Below, piece after piece: positions 42,784 to 51,540 of a stretch of 64,000 nt of DNA (within the stretch, counting starts at the first letter, position 1; each line of letters starts with the position of its first letter). The notes below the pieces were generated by a model. It saw nothing but the letters and a program-made list of their open reading frames with translations, was not told the origin of the DNA and made no database searches. Source of the DNA: Nesterenkonia aurantiaca (GTDB lineage: Bacteria > Actinomycetota > Actinomycetes > Actinomycetales > Micrococcaceae); the NCBI RefSeq assembly GCF_004364585.1, contig NZ_SOAN01000002.1:65000-128999 (forward strand). Direction: 5' to 3'. A program made the translations under genes and the position numbers.

Positions 42784-43973
42784 GCGCCGGGGCAGGGTTA
42801 CCGCAAGGATCGCCGCAGGGGTCGCCGCAAGAGTCGCCGCGTGGGGCGCACCAGGGATCGCCGCAGGCATCGACGTCCGAACCGCAGCGGACGCTCAACC
42901 TCGGGCTCATCGGAGCCGGAAACATCAGCGGCCAGTACCTGCAGACGCTGAACCGTCTCGAGGACCTGAACCTGGTCGCCGTCGCCGACCTGGATCTCGA
43001 TCGGGCCCGAGAGGTGGCCGCGACCGGCGGCGCGGAAGGGGTGAGCGTCGATGAGCTGCTCGCCGCCCCGGAGGTGGACGCCGTCATCAACCTCACGATC
43101 CCGCGGGCCCACGCGGAGACCTCGCTGGCTGCGATCGCCGCCGGCAAGGGGGTCTATGTGGAGAAGCCCTTCGCCGCGACCGTGGCTGAGGGTCAGCAGA
43201 TGCTCGCCGCCGCCGAAGCGGCCGGAGTGGTCATGGGCAGCGCGCCGGACACGGTGCTGGGCACCGGGGTGCAGACCGCACGCGCCGCCGTGGACGCCGG
43301 GCAGATCGGGACCCCGATGAGCGCGGTGGCCACCATGGTCACCTCCGGGCATGAGAGCTGGCACCCCAACCCTGATTTCTACTACCAGCCCGGCGGCGGA
43401 CCGCTGCTGGACATGGGCCCGTACTACGTCACCAGTCTGGTCACGCTGCTGGGTCCGGTGACCTCTGTCATCGGTGCCTCCAGTGCGCTGCGGACCGAGC
43501 GCGAGATCGGGTCAGGTCCCAGAGCGGGGGAGAAGCTGAGCGTGAGCACTCCGAGCCACATCACCGGGGCGCTGATCCACGAGTCGGGCGCCATCTCCAC
43601 GCTGGTGATGAGCTTCGACGGCACCGCCAGTCAGGCGCCGCCGATCGAGGTCCATGGCACCGAGGGCTCGATGGCGGTCCCGGATCCGAATCACTTCGCC
43701 GGAGACGTGCAGATCACCCACGATCGCGGCCCCTGGCAGTCGCTGGAGACCGCCGGCGGCTACGTGCAGGCGGCACGCGGCTACGGTTTGGCCGATCTGT
43801 TCTGGTCCGGCGCCTTCGACGGCGACCCCACGCTGGGCCGCGCGCAGGGAGCACTGGGTCTGCACGTGCTCGAGGTGATGGCCGGGGTGCTCAGCGCCGC
43901 GGAGACCGGCGCCTCGGTGACCATCAGCTCCCGGGCGGATCGTCCGAGCGCGGTGCCGCTGGACCCTCGATGA
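42780..43973 (+). CDS. Gfo/Idh/MocA family oxidoreductase with an N-terminal repeat
   Basis: A 397-residue oxidoreductase. Residues 10-29 are five four-residue repeats of the type GSPQ, absent from normal family members, and the Rossmann fold starts only at residue 39 (LNLGLIGAGNISG). The VEKPFAAT motif is near residue 129 and GGGPLLDMGPYYVTSLVTLLG near 209. The start is fixed by the ATGA overlap with thuA, and no better downstream start exists before the Rossmann fold. It is the third gene of the Gfo/Idh-ThuA operon. Confidence 0.88.
   Translation: MSAGAGLPQGSPQGSPQESPRGAHQGSPQASTSEPQRTLNLGLIGAGNISGQYLQTLNRLEDLNLVAVADLDLDRAREVAATGGAEGVSVDELLAAPEVDAVINLTIPRAHAETSLAAIAAGKGVYVEKPFAATVAEGQQMLAAAEAAGVVMGSAPDTVLGTGVQTARAAVDAGQIGTPMSAVATMVTSGHESWHPNPDFYYQPGGGPLLDMGPYYVTSLVTLLGPVTSVIGASSALRTEREIGSGPRAGEKLSVSTPSHITGALIHESGAISTLVMSFDGTASQAPPIEVHGTEGSMAVPDPNHFAGDVQITHDRGPWQSLETAGGYVQAARGYGLADLFWSGAFDGDPTLGRAQGALGLHVLEVMAGVLSAAETGASVTISSRADRPSAVPLDPR
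42807..42866 (+). repeat. 12-base tandem repeat encoding GSPQ-type units
   Basis: Five units of 12 bases (GGATCGCCGCAG-like) encode GSPQ, GSPQ, ESPR, GAHQ, GSPQ at the N-terminus of the second Gfo/Idh protein. The units are in frame, so slippage by whole units would keep the gene open. Confidence 0.8.
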
Positions 43974-44021
43974 GTCCCTGCTTCGGGGGTCCTGCGGTGT
44001 CGGCCGAGGTGTATTGAGGCC

Positions 44022-44027
44022 TAGGCT
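44022..44027 (+). promoter_or_regulatory. -10 element of a probable leaderless promoter for the second lacI gene
   Basis: TAGGCT ends seven bases before the ATG at 44035, which would place the transcription start on the start codon. There is no Shine-Dalgarno sequence there. Confidence 0.45.
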
Positions 44028-44034
44028 TGCTGTC

Positions 44035-45096
44035 ATGACCCCGCCCAGCTCTCGGCCCACCATGCGCGACGTCGCGGAACGCGCACGCGTGTCTCCCAAG
44101 ACGGTCTCCAACGTGCTGACCGGGACCGCGCAGGTGCGCGAGCCGACCCGGCTTCGCGTGGAGCAGGCGATGCGTGAGCTGGACTTTGTGCCCAACCTCA
44201 GCGCCCGTGGGCTGCGCAACGGCCGGTCCGGAGTCATCGGGCTGGCGCAGCCGGACCTGCGGGCCGCCTTCTCGGCCAGCATGACCCACGCGGTGGTGGA
44301 GGCCGCCCACGCTCGCGGACTGGTGGTCCAGGTCGAAGAGACCGCCGCGGAGCCGGCGCGGGAACGCGACCTGGTGACCCGGGCCCGCACGCATCTGATC
44401 GACGGGATGATCCTGAATCCGGTGCGGCTGCAGGACAGCGTGGTCGAGCATCTGGACCACCTTCCGCCCATCGTGCTGATCGGCGAGGTGGAGCAGCACC
44501 GCACCGACCGGGTCTTCATCAACTCACGTTCCGCCGCCCGCGACGCGGTCCGCCATCTCTTGGCCCGCGGCGCCCGCCGCATCGTCGCCCTGGGCGGCGC
44601 GGAGCACGGGGCTGGTCTGGACAAGGCCACCCAGGGGCAGCGGCTGCGCGGATACCTCGCCGGCCTGGCCGAGGCGGAGCTTCCCGCGTCGCCTGAGCTG
44701 CAGGTGGAGGTCCCGGAGTGGACCATCGCCGGCGGTGCGGCGGGGATGCGAGAGATCCTGGAGCGGGGGGCGGAGTTCGACGCGGTCCTGGCCTTCACGG
44801 ACTCGATCGCGCTGGGCGCCATGCATGAGCTGCGCAGCTGGGGGGCCCGGCTGCCCGAAGACGTGCTGGTCTGCGGCTTCGACGACGTCGAGCACGCGCG
44901 CTTCGCGGGCACCCCGCTGACCACGATCGCCTTCGACCACCAGGCCTACGCGAACGCGGCGCTGGACCTGCTGACCTCCCGGATGCGGGATCGTGGGCTG
45001 CCGCCCCGCGCGCAGGAGATCCCCTATGAGCTGCTGGCGCGCACCAGCACCCAGGGACCCCCCGCTGGCTTCTCAGGAAAAAACTCACCGATCTAG
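44035..45096 (+). CDS. LacI family transcriptional regulator
   Basis: The 353-residue regulator has an N-terminal helix-turn-helix (TMRDVAERARVSPKTVSNVLTG) and a sugar-sensing domain with VIGLAQPDLRAAFSASMTHAV, DAVLAFTDSIALGAM and GFDDVEHARFAGTPLTT. The ATG at 44035 is preferred to an upstream in-frame start because of the leaderless promoter spacing. It lies immediately upstream of the oligosaccharide importer and arabinofuranosidase genes, so it probably represses them through the palindrome at 45135. Confidence 0.92.
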   Translation: MTPPSSRPTMRDVAERARVSPKTVSNVLTGTAQVREPTRLRVEQAMRELDFVPNLSARGLRNGRSGVIGLAQPDLRAAFSASMTHAVVEAAHARGLVVQVEETAAEPARERDLVTRARTHLIDGMILNPVRLQDSVVEHLDHLPPIVLIGEVEQHRTDRVFINSRSAARDAVRHLLARGARRIVALGGAEHGAGLDKATQGQRLRGYLAGLAEAELPASPELQVEVPEWTIAGGAAGMREILERGAEFDAVLAFTDSIALGAMHELRSWGARLPEDVLVCGFDDVEHARFAGTPLTTIAFDHQAYANAALDLLTSRMRDRGLPPRAQEIPYELLARTSTQGPPAGFSGKNSPI

Positions 45097-45112
45097 TGTG
45101 ACACGGGCCACA
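45097..45112. promoter_or_regulatory. CRP/GlxR-like site before the oligosaccharide importer operon
   Basis: TGTGACACGGGCCACA matches TGTGA-N6-TCACA with one mismatch and begins right after the lacI stop codon. A -10-like TAGGAT follows at 45119-45124, so a bound CRP-type protein would overlap the -35 region. Confidence 0.5.
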
Positions 45113-45134
45113 TCTGTGTAGGATGGGCGCAGTC

Positions 45135-45150
45135 TTTACATCGATGTAAA
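45135..45150. promoter_or_regulatory. LacI-type operator TTTACATCGATGTAAA
   Basis: A perfect 16-bp palindrome with central CG, AT-rich against the background. It lies just downstream of TAGGAT (45119-45124) and about 55 bases before the binding-protein start, a natural repression site for the LacI regulator encoded directly upstream. Confidence 0.75.
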
Positions 45151-45206
45151 AGACAGCCGATCACGATTGCGGAGCTTGAGCCCGCGCACGTCCGGAGTGG
45201 TGAGTG

Positions 45207-46532
45207 ATGACCGAACTACGCGTCAACCGTCGAAGCGTCCTGGCCGGGGGCCTCGCCGCGGCAGGCCTCGCAGCGCTCTCAGGCTGCTCCCCGGGCCAGA
45301 ACGGCGCCGCGCGGACCCTGCAGTTCTGGCACCTGCTCAGCGGAGGCGACGGCATCGCCCTGCAGGGCCTGATCGACGGGGTGAACTCCGCCCACCCCGA
45401 GTTCCACGTCCGGCCCACGGTGCTCGCCTGGGGTGCGCCCTACTACACGAAGCTCTCTATGGCCGGCGCCGGAGGCCGCGCACCCGAGCTCGCGGTGATG
45501 CACTCCTCCCGCGTGCCCGGCTACGTCCCCGGCGGTCTGCTGGACCCCTGGGACTTGAACCGGTTCCGCGAGCTCGGCGTGGACGAGTCCACCTTCAGCG
45601 AACCGGTCTGGAACTCCTCGGTGGTCGACGGAGAGCTCTACAGCGTCGCCCTCGACGCGCATCCGTTCATCGCGCTCTACAACACCGACATCTGCGAACA
45701 GGCTGGGGTGTTGGACTCCGATGGTCAGCTGCTGCGCCCCAGCGATCCCGAGGAGTTCCGCGAGATGTGTCGCGAGATCGCCGGGGTCACCGGGACCCAC
45801 GGCCTGTCCTACGGATTCATCGGCGACGGCCAGCAGATGTGGCGGCTGTTCTACACGCTCTACTGCCAGCACGGGGCCGAGATGACCTTCCCCCCGGGGG
45901 GCCAGGTGGAGATGGGCCCCGAGGCCTTCGCCGCGGTGCTGGAGTTCATGCACTCCCTGGCCGACGGCGAGATCGCCGCCCAGCGCGGCACCATCGATGT
46001 GGCGATCGCCGAGTTCGCCGCGCAGCGCTCGGGCATCCACTTCACCGGCGTCTGGGAGCTGCCCGCGATGCAGGACGCCGGAGTGCCGGTCGGGGCGACC
46101 ATGATCCCACCGCTCTTCGGCGGGAACGCGGTCTACGCGGACTCGCACTCCTTCGTGCTCCCGCACCAGAGCGAACCCGACGAGCAGGCCCGCCACGACA
46201 CCTACACCGTGGTCGCAGACCTGCTGAAGTCCTCGCTGACCTGGGCGGCAGCAGGCCATATTCCGGCCTACCTGCCGATCGTGGAGGACCCGGCGTACGC
46301 CGAGCTCACGCCGCAGGCGGAGTACGCCGAGGCCGCGGACTATCTGGTCTATGACCCGGTGGCCTGGTTCACCGGATCCGGATCCAACTTCGTCCAGCAG
46401 TTCGGCCAGATCGTCGGCGGTGCGGTGGTCTCGGGCAGCGGCTATGCCGAGGCCGCGGAAGGCTTCCGCAGCTATGTGAACACCATGCTCGCCCAGCCCA
46501 ATCCCGCCGATCCCCAGGGAGAACGGTCATGA
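45207..46532 (+). CDS. Extracellular solute-binding lipoprotein of a carbohydrate ABC importer (family 1)
   Basis: This 441-residue lipoprotein has an N-terminal NRRSVLAGGLAAAG signal that resembles a twin-arginine leader, ending in the lipobox LSGC. The mature protein is a family 1 binding protein (TLQFWHLLSGGDG, YYTKLSMAGAGGRAPELAVMH, ALYNTDICEQAG). Family 1 proteins bind oligosaccharides. The ATG at 45207 has GGAGTGG seven bases upstream; the GTG at 45204 is an alternative. With the GH51 enzyme at the end of the cluster, the ligand is probably an arabino-oligosaccharide. Confidence 0.92.
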   Translation: MTELRVNRRSVLAGGLAAAGLAALSGCSPGQNGAARTLQFWHLLSGGDGIALQGLIDGVNSAHPEFHVRPTVLAWGAPYYTKLSMAGAGGRAPELAVMHSSRVPGYVPGGLLDPWDLNRFRELGVDESTFSEPVWNSSVVDGELYSVALDAHPFIALYNTDICEQAGVLDSDGQLLRPSDPEEFREMCREIAGVTGTHGLSYGFIGDGQQMWRLFYTLYCQHGAEMTFPPGGQVEMGPEAFAAVLEFMHSLADGEIAAQRGTIDVAIAEFAAQRSGIHFTGVWELPAMQDAGVPVGATMIPPLFGGNAVYADSHSFVLPHQSEPDEQARHDTYTVVADLLKSSLTWAAAGHIPAYLPIVEDPAYAELTPQAEYAEAADYLVYDPVAWFTGSGSNFVQQFGQIVGGAVVSGSGYAEAAEGFRSYVNTMLAQPNPADPQGERS

Positions 46533-47503
46533 CAGATGTGATGGCAGACCGCAGCGCGGTCGGACCCGATCCGGAGGTGACGCCGGGAGCGGCGTCTGGT
46601 CCGCGTCCCGCTCCGCCCACTCAACGACAGGCCAGGCGCCGCGGCCAGCTGGCCGCGTGGGCCTTCCTGGCCCCGTTCATGGTGGCCTTCGTGCTCTTCG
46701 TGATCTGGCCGCTGGTCCACGGGGTCTTCCTGTCGCTGACCGATCAGTCCCTGACCGGCTCCGGCGGCAGCTTCATCGGCCTGCAGAACTACTCCGAGGC
46801 GCTCTCCGACGCCGTGATGTGGCGCTCGATCGGCAACACGGTGTGGTTCACCGTGCTCACCACGGTGCCGCTGGTGCTCATCGCGCTGATCATGGCGCTG
46901 CTGGTGAACACCGGGCTGCCCGGCCAGTGGCTGTGGCGGCTCTCGTTCTTCATGCCGTTCCTGCTCGCCTCCACGGTGATCTCACAGATCTGGGTCTGGA
47001 TCTTTAACCCCGAGATCGGCGCGGCGAACGAGATCCTCAGCGCCGTCGGCCTCGAACCGATCGCCTGGCTGCAGACCGCCAACGTCGACCTGATCTCGAT
47101 CGCCATCGCGACCATCTGGTGGACCGTGGGCTTCAACTTCCTGCTCTACCTCGCGGCGCTGCAGAACATCCCGACGCTGCAGTATGAGGCCGCGGCGGTC
47201 GACGGGGCCGGTCCCTGGCGGCAGCTGTTCTCGATCACGCTGCCGCAGCTGGGGCCGGTCACCGGAGTGATCCTGATCCTGCAGATGCTGGCCTCGCTGA
47301 AGCTCTTCGACCAGGCCTATCAGATGATGAACGGCAATTCCTCGGAGAGCTCACGCCCGATCGTGCAGTACATCTTCGAGGCCGGCTTCGTGGGCTACCG
47401 CTTCGGCTACGCCTCGGCCATCTCCTACATCTTCTTCGTGCTCATCGTCTTAGTGGGCATCGCGCAGATGATCGTGCTCCGCCGCCGGAAGGAAGACTCA
47501 TGA
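46529..47503 (+). CDS. Carbohydrate ABC transporter permease, MalF/AraP type
   Basis: The 324-residue permease has six transmembrane helices and the EAA loop YEAAAVDGAGPWRQLFSITLPQL near residue 220, which docks the ATPase. The start overlaps the binding-protein stop (ATGA). It pairs with the next permease. No ATPase is encoded in this cluster, so a shared multi-sugar ATPase (MsiK type) elsewhere in the genome probably powers it. Confidence 0.94.
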   Translation: MTDVMADRSAVGPDPEVTPGAASGPRPAPPTQRQARRRGQLAAWAFLAPFMVAFVLFVIWPLVHGVFLSLTDQSLTGSGGSFIGLQNYSEALSDAVMWRSIGNTVWFTVLTTVPLVLIALIMALLVNTGLPGQWLWRLSFFMPFLLASTVISQIWVWIFNPEIGAANEILSAVGLEPIAWLQTANVDLISIAIATIWWTVGFNFLLYLAALQNIPTLQYEAAAVDGAGPWRQLFSITLPQLGPVTGVILILQMLASLKLFDQAYQMMNGNSSESSRPIVQYIFEAGFVGYRFGYASAISYIFFVLIVLVGIAQMIVLRRRKEDS

Positions 47504-48411
47504 GCACCACGACCATGACCAAGATCGATGCCCCCGTAGCCGATGTCACCCAGGTGAGACGGACCAACCGGATGCCGGGGGAGAAGCCCTTCGGGCTGCT
47601 CCGGATCCTCGCGTTCGCCGCCCTGGTGCTCATGGCGCTGCTCTGGCTGCTCCCGGTCTTCTGGGCGCTGGTGACCTCCTTCAAGACCGAGACCGACGCC
47701 GCCTCCGGAGGCCTTGACCTCATCGGCCCCAGCGGCTTCACCACCCAGGCCTTCGAAGCGATCCTCTCCCAGGGCAACGTCTACATCTGGGCGCTCAACA
47801 GCCTCTGGACCTCCGCGGTGATCACTGCGATCACCGTGGCGATCTCCGCGCTGGCCGCCTACGCGTTCTCCCGGCTCCAGTTCAAGGGCAACCGCTGGCT
47901 CTTCCTGATGGTCATCGCCTCGATCATCGTGCCTTCCCAGGCCCTGATCATCCCGCTCTACTACCAGATGCTGACCTTCAACATGGTCGACACCTACTGG
48001 GGGCTGATCCTCCCGCAGGTCGTGATGGCGCCGATCGTGTTCATCCTGAAGAAGTTCTTCGACGCGGTGCCCGTGGAGCTCGAAGACGCGGCCCGGGTCG
48101 ACGGTGCAGGCCGGCTGCGGGTGTTCTTCTCCGTGGTGCTCCCGCTCTCACGCCCGATCCTCGGCGCGGTCTCGATCTTCGTGTTCATCCAGGCCTGGAA
48201 CAACTTCCTGTGGCCCTTCCTGATCATCAACGACACCACCCTGATGACGCTGCCGGTCGGGCTGCAGACCGTGCTCAGCGCCTACGGCGTGCAGTACTCC
48301 CAGGTCATGGCGCAGGCGGTGCTCGCCGCGCTGCCGCTGGTCATCGTGTTCCTGTTCTACCAGCGCCAGATCGTGAAGGGGGTGGCGACCACCGGCTTCG
48401 GCGGCCAGTGA
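47500..48411 (+). CDS. Carbohydrate ABC transporter permease, MalG/AraQ type
   Basis: A 303-residue permease with six helices and the EAA loop ELEDAARVDGAGRLRVFFSVVLPLS near residue 190. It overlaps the first permease gene by ATGA. It forms the other half of the oligosaccharide channel. The GH51 arabinofuranosidase gene follows after 119 bases in the same direction. Confidence 0.94.
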   Translation: MSTTTMTKIDAPVADVTQVRRTNRMPGEKPFGLLRILAFAALVLMALLWLLPVFWALVTSFKTETDAASGGLDLIGPSGFTTQAFEAILSQGNVYIWALNSLWTSAVITAITVAISALAAYAFSRLQFKGNRWLFLMVIASIIVPSQALIIPLYYQMLTFNMVDTYWGLILPQVVMAPIVFILKKFFDAVPVELEDAARVDGAGRLRVFFSVVLPLSRPILGAVSIFVFIQAWNNFLWPFLIINDTTLMTLPVGLQTVLSAYGVQYSQVMAQAVLAALPLVIVFLFYQRQIVKGVATTGFGGQ

Positions 48412-48438
48412 CCCGATCCGCCAGCCCGAGCAGTCCCG

Positions 48439-48476
48439 ATCCAGCAGTCTCGACTTAACAGCCCTATCCAGCAGTC
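48439..48476 (+). repeat. Short direct repeat ATCCAGCAGTC in the permease-arabinofuranosidase gap
   Basis: ATCCAGCAGTC occurs at 48439-48449 and 48466-48476, with a partial copy (GAGCAGTC) at 48429-48436. The period is about 27 bases. No role is evident. Confidence 0.5.
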
Positions 48477-48530
48477 CAGACCCATCAGGCGCACCACGCA
48501 GCGCACCCCCCCCCGATCACAAGGAGCACC

Positions 48531-50102
48531 ATGTCCCACGCCCGCATCATCGTCGACCGTGACTTCACCATCGCCGATGTCTCCCCGCGACTCTTCGGCT
48601 CCTTCGTGGAGCATATGGGCCGCTGCGTCTACACGGGGATCTACGAGCCCGGCCATCCGGAGGCCGATGACCAGGGATTCCGCAAGGATGTGATGGCCCT
48701 GGCCAAGGAGCTCGGCGCCACCGTCGTGCGCTACCCCGGCGGCAACTTCGTCTCGGGCTATAACTGGGAGGACGGGGTCGGTCCGCGCGAGGATCGGCCG
48801 GTGCGGATCGACGGCGCCTGGCACACCATCGAGACCAACGCCTTCGGCCTGCATGAGTTCGTCGAATGGGCCAAGCGCGCGGACATGGAGGTTATGGAGG
48901 CGATCAACCTGGGCACCCGTGGCGTGGACGAGGCCCGGGCGCTGGTGGAATACGCCAACCACCCCTCCGGCACCTACTGGTCGGATCTCCGCCGCGAACA
49001 CGCCGCCGCCGCAGGTACCAGCGAGGAGCCCTTCGACATCAAGCTGTGGTGCCTGGGCAACGAGCTCGACGGCCCCTGGCAGATCGGGCACAAGACCGCC
49101 GAGGAATACGGCCGGCTCGCCCAGGAGGCCGCGAAGGCGATGAAGCTGGTGGACCCGGACATCGAGCTGGTCGCCGTGGGCTCCTCGGGCAAGCAGATGC
49201 CGACCTTCGGCACCTGGGAGCAGACCGTGCTCAGCCACACCTATGACGAGGTCGACTACATCTCGATGCACGCCTACTACCAGGAGCACGACGGCGACGC
49301 CGCCTCGTTCCTGGCCGAGGCGGTGAACATGGACGGCTTCATCGACGGGGTGGTCGCGACCATCGATGCGGTGAAGGCGGCCGGGAAGCACACGAAGCAG
49401 ATCGACATCTCCTTCGACGAGTGGAACGTCTGGTACCAGCAGGGGGTCGACTCCGAGGATCAGCCGGAACAGGTGGCCAAGGAGTGGAAGTCTCATCCGC
49501 GATTGATCGAAGACAAGTACTCGGTCACGGACGCCGTCGTCGTGGCCACCTTGATGCACTCGCTGCTGCGCCACGGCGACCGGGTGCGGATCGCGAACCA
49601 GGCGCAGCTGGTCAACGTGATCGCTCCGATCCGGTCGGAGGAGAACGGGCCGGCCTGGCGGCAGACCATCTTCTGGCCCTTCGCGCGGATCGCCGAGCTG
49701 GCCACCGGCGAGATCCTGCGCCTGGTCGTGGACGCGGATCAGCAGCACACCGAGCGGCACGGCGACGTGGACATCATCGACGCCGCCGCTACCTACGACG
49801 CAGAGACCGGGGCGCTGAGCCTGTTCGTCGCGAACCGCGGGCTGGAAGAGGCCGCTGAGGTCTCCCTGGACCTGCGCGGGTTCACCGCCAGCGAGGTGCT
49901 GCGCGCGGAGGTGCTGACCATCCCCGAGGGAGGTGACCGGCATACCGCCAATGACCTCGAGAGCCAGGAGGCTGTCGGGCTGGTGCCGCTTCAGGGCGTC
50001 CGACTGAGTGAGTCGGGACAGGGCGAGTCGGGGCAGAGCGGTGCGGTCACCATGAGCCTGCCGGCACTCTCCTGGGCGGTGGTGCAGGTAAAGGTCGCCT
50101 GA
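48531..50102 (+). CDS. abfA: Alpha-L-arabinofuranosidase, GH51
   Basis: The 523-residue enzyme releases terminal L-arabinofuranose from arabino-oligosaccharides. It has a TIM barrel with the acid/base Glu in WCLGNELDGPWQ near residue 172 and the nucleophile Glu in ISFDEWNVWY near 300, then a C-terminal beta domain. There is no signal peptide, so it works in the cytoplasm on imported oligosaccharides. ACAAGGAG precedes the ATG. It follows the importer genes and links them to araBDA. Confidence 0.96.
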   Translation: MSHARIIVDRDFTIADVSPRLFGSFVEHMGRCVYTGIYEPGHPEADDQGFRKDVMALAKELGATVVRYPGGNFVSGYNWEDGVGPREDRPVRIDGAWHTIETNAFGLHEFVEWAKRADMEVMEAINLGTRGVDEARALVEYANHPSGTYWSDLRREHAAAAGTSEEPFDIKLWCLGNELDGPWQIGHKTAEEYGRLAQEAAKAMKLVDPDIELVAVGSSGKQMPTFGTWEQTVLSHTYDEVDYISMHAYYQEHDGDAASFLAEAVNMDGFIDGVVATIDAVKAAGKHTKQIDISFDEWNVWYQQGVDSEDQPEQVAKEWKSHPRLIEDKYSVTDAVVVATLMHSLLRHGDRVRIANQAQLVNVIAPIRSEENGPAWRQTIFWPFARIAELATGEILRLVVDADQQHTERHGDVDIIDAAATYDAETGALSLFVANRGLEEAAEVSLDLRGFTASEVLRAEVLTIPEGGDRHTANDLESQEAVGLVPLQGVRLSESGQGESGQSGAVTMSLPALSWAVVQVKVA

Positions 50103-50198
50103 GCTAGACGGAAGGCTTGGCGCAGGGGTGGGCGCACGGCCGGATCGGTGGCATCGTGTGAGACAAGCGCCGAACGCGGTGCGCCCATCACGTACCGT

Positions 50199-50223
50199 CC
50201 ACAGTCGTGAAATTCCACAGTCG
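50199..50223 (+). repeat. Direct repeat CCACAGTCG upstream of the lactate dehydrogenase gene
   Basis: CCACAGTCG at 50199-50207 and 50215-50223, 16 bases apart, 28 bases before the start codon. It could be a binding site for a regulator that contacts direct repeats. Confidence 0.4.
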
Positions 50224-50250
50224 CCGAAGCGACCGGTCTAGGAGCACTCA

Positions 50251-51486
50251 ATGGTTCAGCGTCAACTGCCCAAGCCGCGCGACATCGCGCCGCTGATGAA
50301 GTTCAAGAAGTTCGACTTCAATGCCTCCCGCCGTCGGCTCTCCGCGGCGCTGACCATCGAGGACCTGCACAAGATCGCCAAGCGGCGCACTCCGAAGGCC
50401 GCGTTCGACTACACCGACGGCGCCGCGGAGGGCGAGTTCTCGCTGACCCGGGCCCGGGAGGCGTTCCAGGACATCGAGTTCAACCCCTCGATCCTGCGCG
50501 ACGTCTCTGAGGTCGACACCTCCTGCGAGATCTTCGGCGGACGCTCCGCGCTGCCCTTCGGGATCGCGCCCACCGGGTTCACCCGGCTGATGCAGACCGA
50601 AGGCGAGATCGCCGGAGCCACCGCGGCCGGGGCCGCCGGGATCCCGTTCACCCTCTCCACCCTGGGCACCACCAGCATCGAGGCGGTCCAGGAGGCCAAC
50701 CCGCACGGGCGCAACTGGTTCCAGCTCTATGTGATGAAGGACCGCGAGATCTCCTATGACCTCACCGAGCGTGCCGGCAAGGCCGGGTTCGACACCTTGT
50801 TCTTCACCGTGGACACCCCGGTGGCCGGGGCCCGGCTGCGGGATAAGCGCAACGGGTTCTCGATCCCGCCGCAGCTGAGCCTGGGCACCGTTCTCAACGC
50901 GATCCCGCGACCGTGGTGGTGGTATGACTTCCTGACCACGCCGCCGCTGGAGTTTGCCTCGCTGACCTCTACCGGGGGCACGGTGGGGGAGATGCTGGAT
51001 AAGGCGATGGATCCTTCGATCAGCTTCGAGGACCTGAAGATCATCCGTGCGCTGTTCCCCGGGAAACTGGTGGTCAAGGGGGTGCAGAACGTGGAGGACG
51101 CGAAGAAGCTCGCGAGCCTCGGGGTGGACGGGATCGTGCTCTCGAACCACGGGGGCCGTCAGCTGGACCGGGCCCCGGTGCCGTTCCATCTGCTGCCCGA
51201 GGTGGTCCGTGAGGTCGGAGACGACCTCGAGGTGACCATTGATACCGGGATCATGAACGGCGCTGACATTGTGGCCTCGATCGCGCTGGGCGCGAAGTTC
51301 ACACTGATCGGGCGGGCTTATCTCTATGGGTTGATGGCCGGTGGTCGGGCCGGGGTGGATCGGACCATCGAGATCTTGGCCGATCAGGTGGAGCGCACGA
51401 TGCTGCTGCTGGAGGTCCCGAATTTGGCGGAGCTTGAGCCCAAGCACGTGACCCAGCTCGAACGTCTGGTCCCGCGCGCCCGCTGA
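50251..51486 (+). CDS. lldD: FMN-dependent alpha-hydroxy acid (L-lactate) dehydrogenase
   Basis: The 411-residue flavoprotein oxidises L-lactate or a related 2-hydroxy acid to the keto acid. The key residues of the family are visible: Tyr in [18 protein letters not shown], Asp and Arg in [18 protein letters not shown], Lys in LVVKGVQ, and the catalytic His and Arg in [10 protein letters not shown]. The FMN-phosphate loop is [13 protein letters not shown] instead of the common DGGIRRG form, which I recall as usual for an actinobacterial subgroup. An ATG with CTAGGAG before it sets the start. Confidence 0.88.
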   Translation: MVQRQLPKPRDIAPLMKFKKFDFNASRRRLSAALTIEDLHKIAKRRTPKAAFDYTDGAAEGEFSLTRAREAFQDIEFNPSILRDVSEVDTSCEIFGGRSALPFGIAPTGFTRLMQTEGEIAGATAAGAAGIPFTLSTLGTTSIEAVQEANPHGRNWFQLYVMKDREISYDLTERAGKAGFDTLFFTVDTPVAGARLRDKRNGFSIPPQLSLGTVLNAIPRPWWWYDFLTTPPLEFASLTSTGGTVGEMLDKAMDPSISFEDLKIIRALFPGKLVVKGVQNVEDAKKLASLGVDGIVLSNHGGRQLDRAPVPFHLLPEVVREVGDDLEVTIDTGIMNGADIVASIALGAKFTLIGRAYLYGLMAGGRAGVDRTIEILADQVERTMLLLEVPNLAELEPKHVTQLERLVPRAR

Positions 51487-51514
51487 CCCTGCCTTCCTGC
51501 GTGCTGGCCTTCTG

Positions 51515-51540
51515 GGTGCTGAGGGGTGAGGCTCAGCGCT
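51515..51540. terminator. Stem-loop between convergent genes
   Basis: GGTGCTGAG (51515-51523) pairs with CTCAGCGCT (51532-51540), including two G-U pairs, around an eight-base loop. It spans the stop of the secreted repeat protein gene and ends 54 bases after the lldD stop. There is no T tract. Confidence 0.45.
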
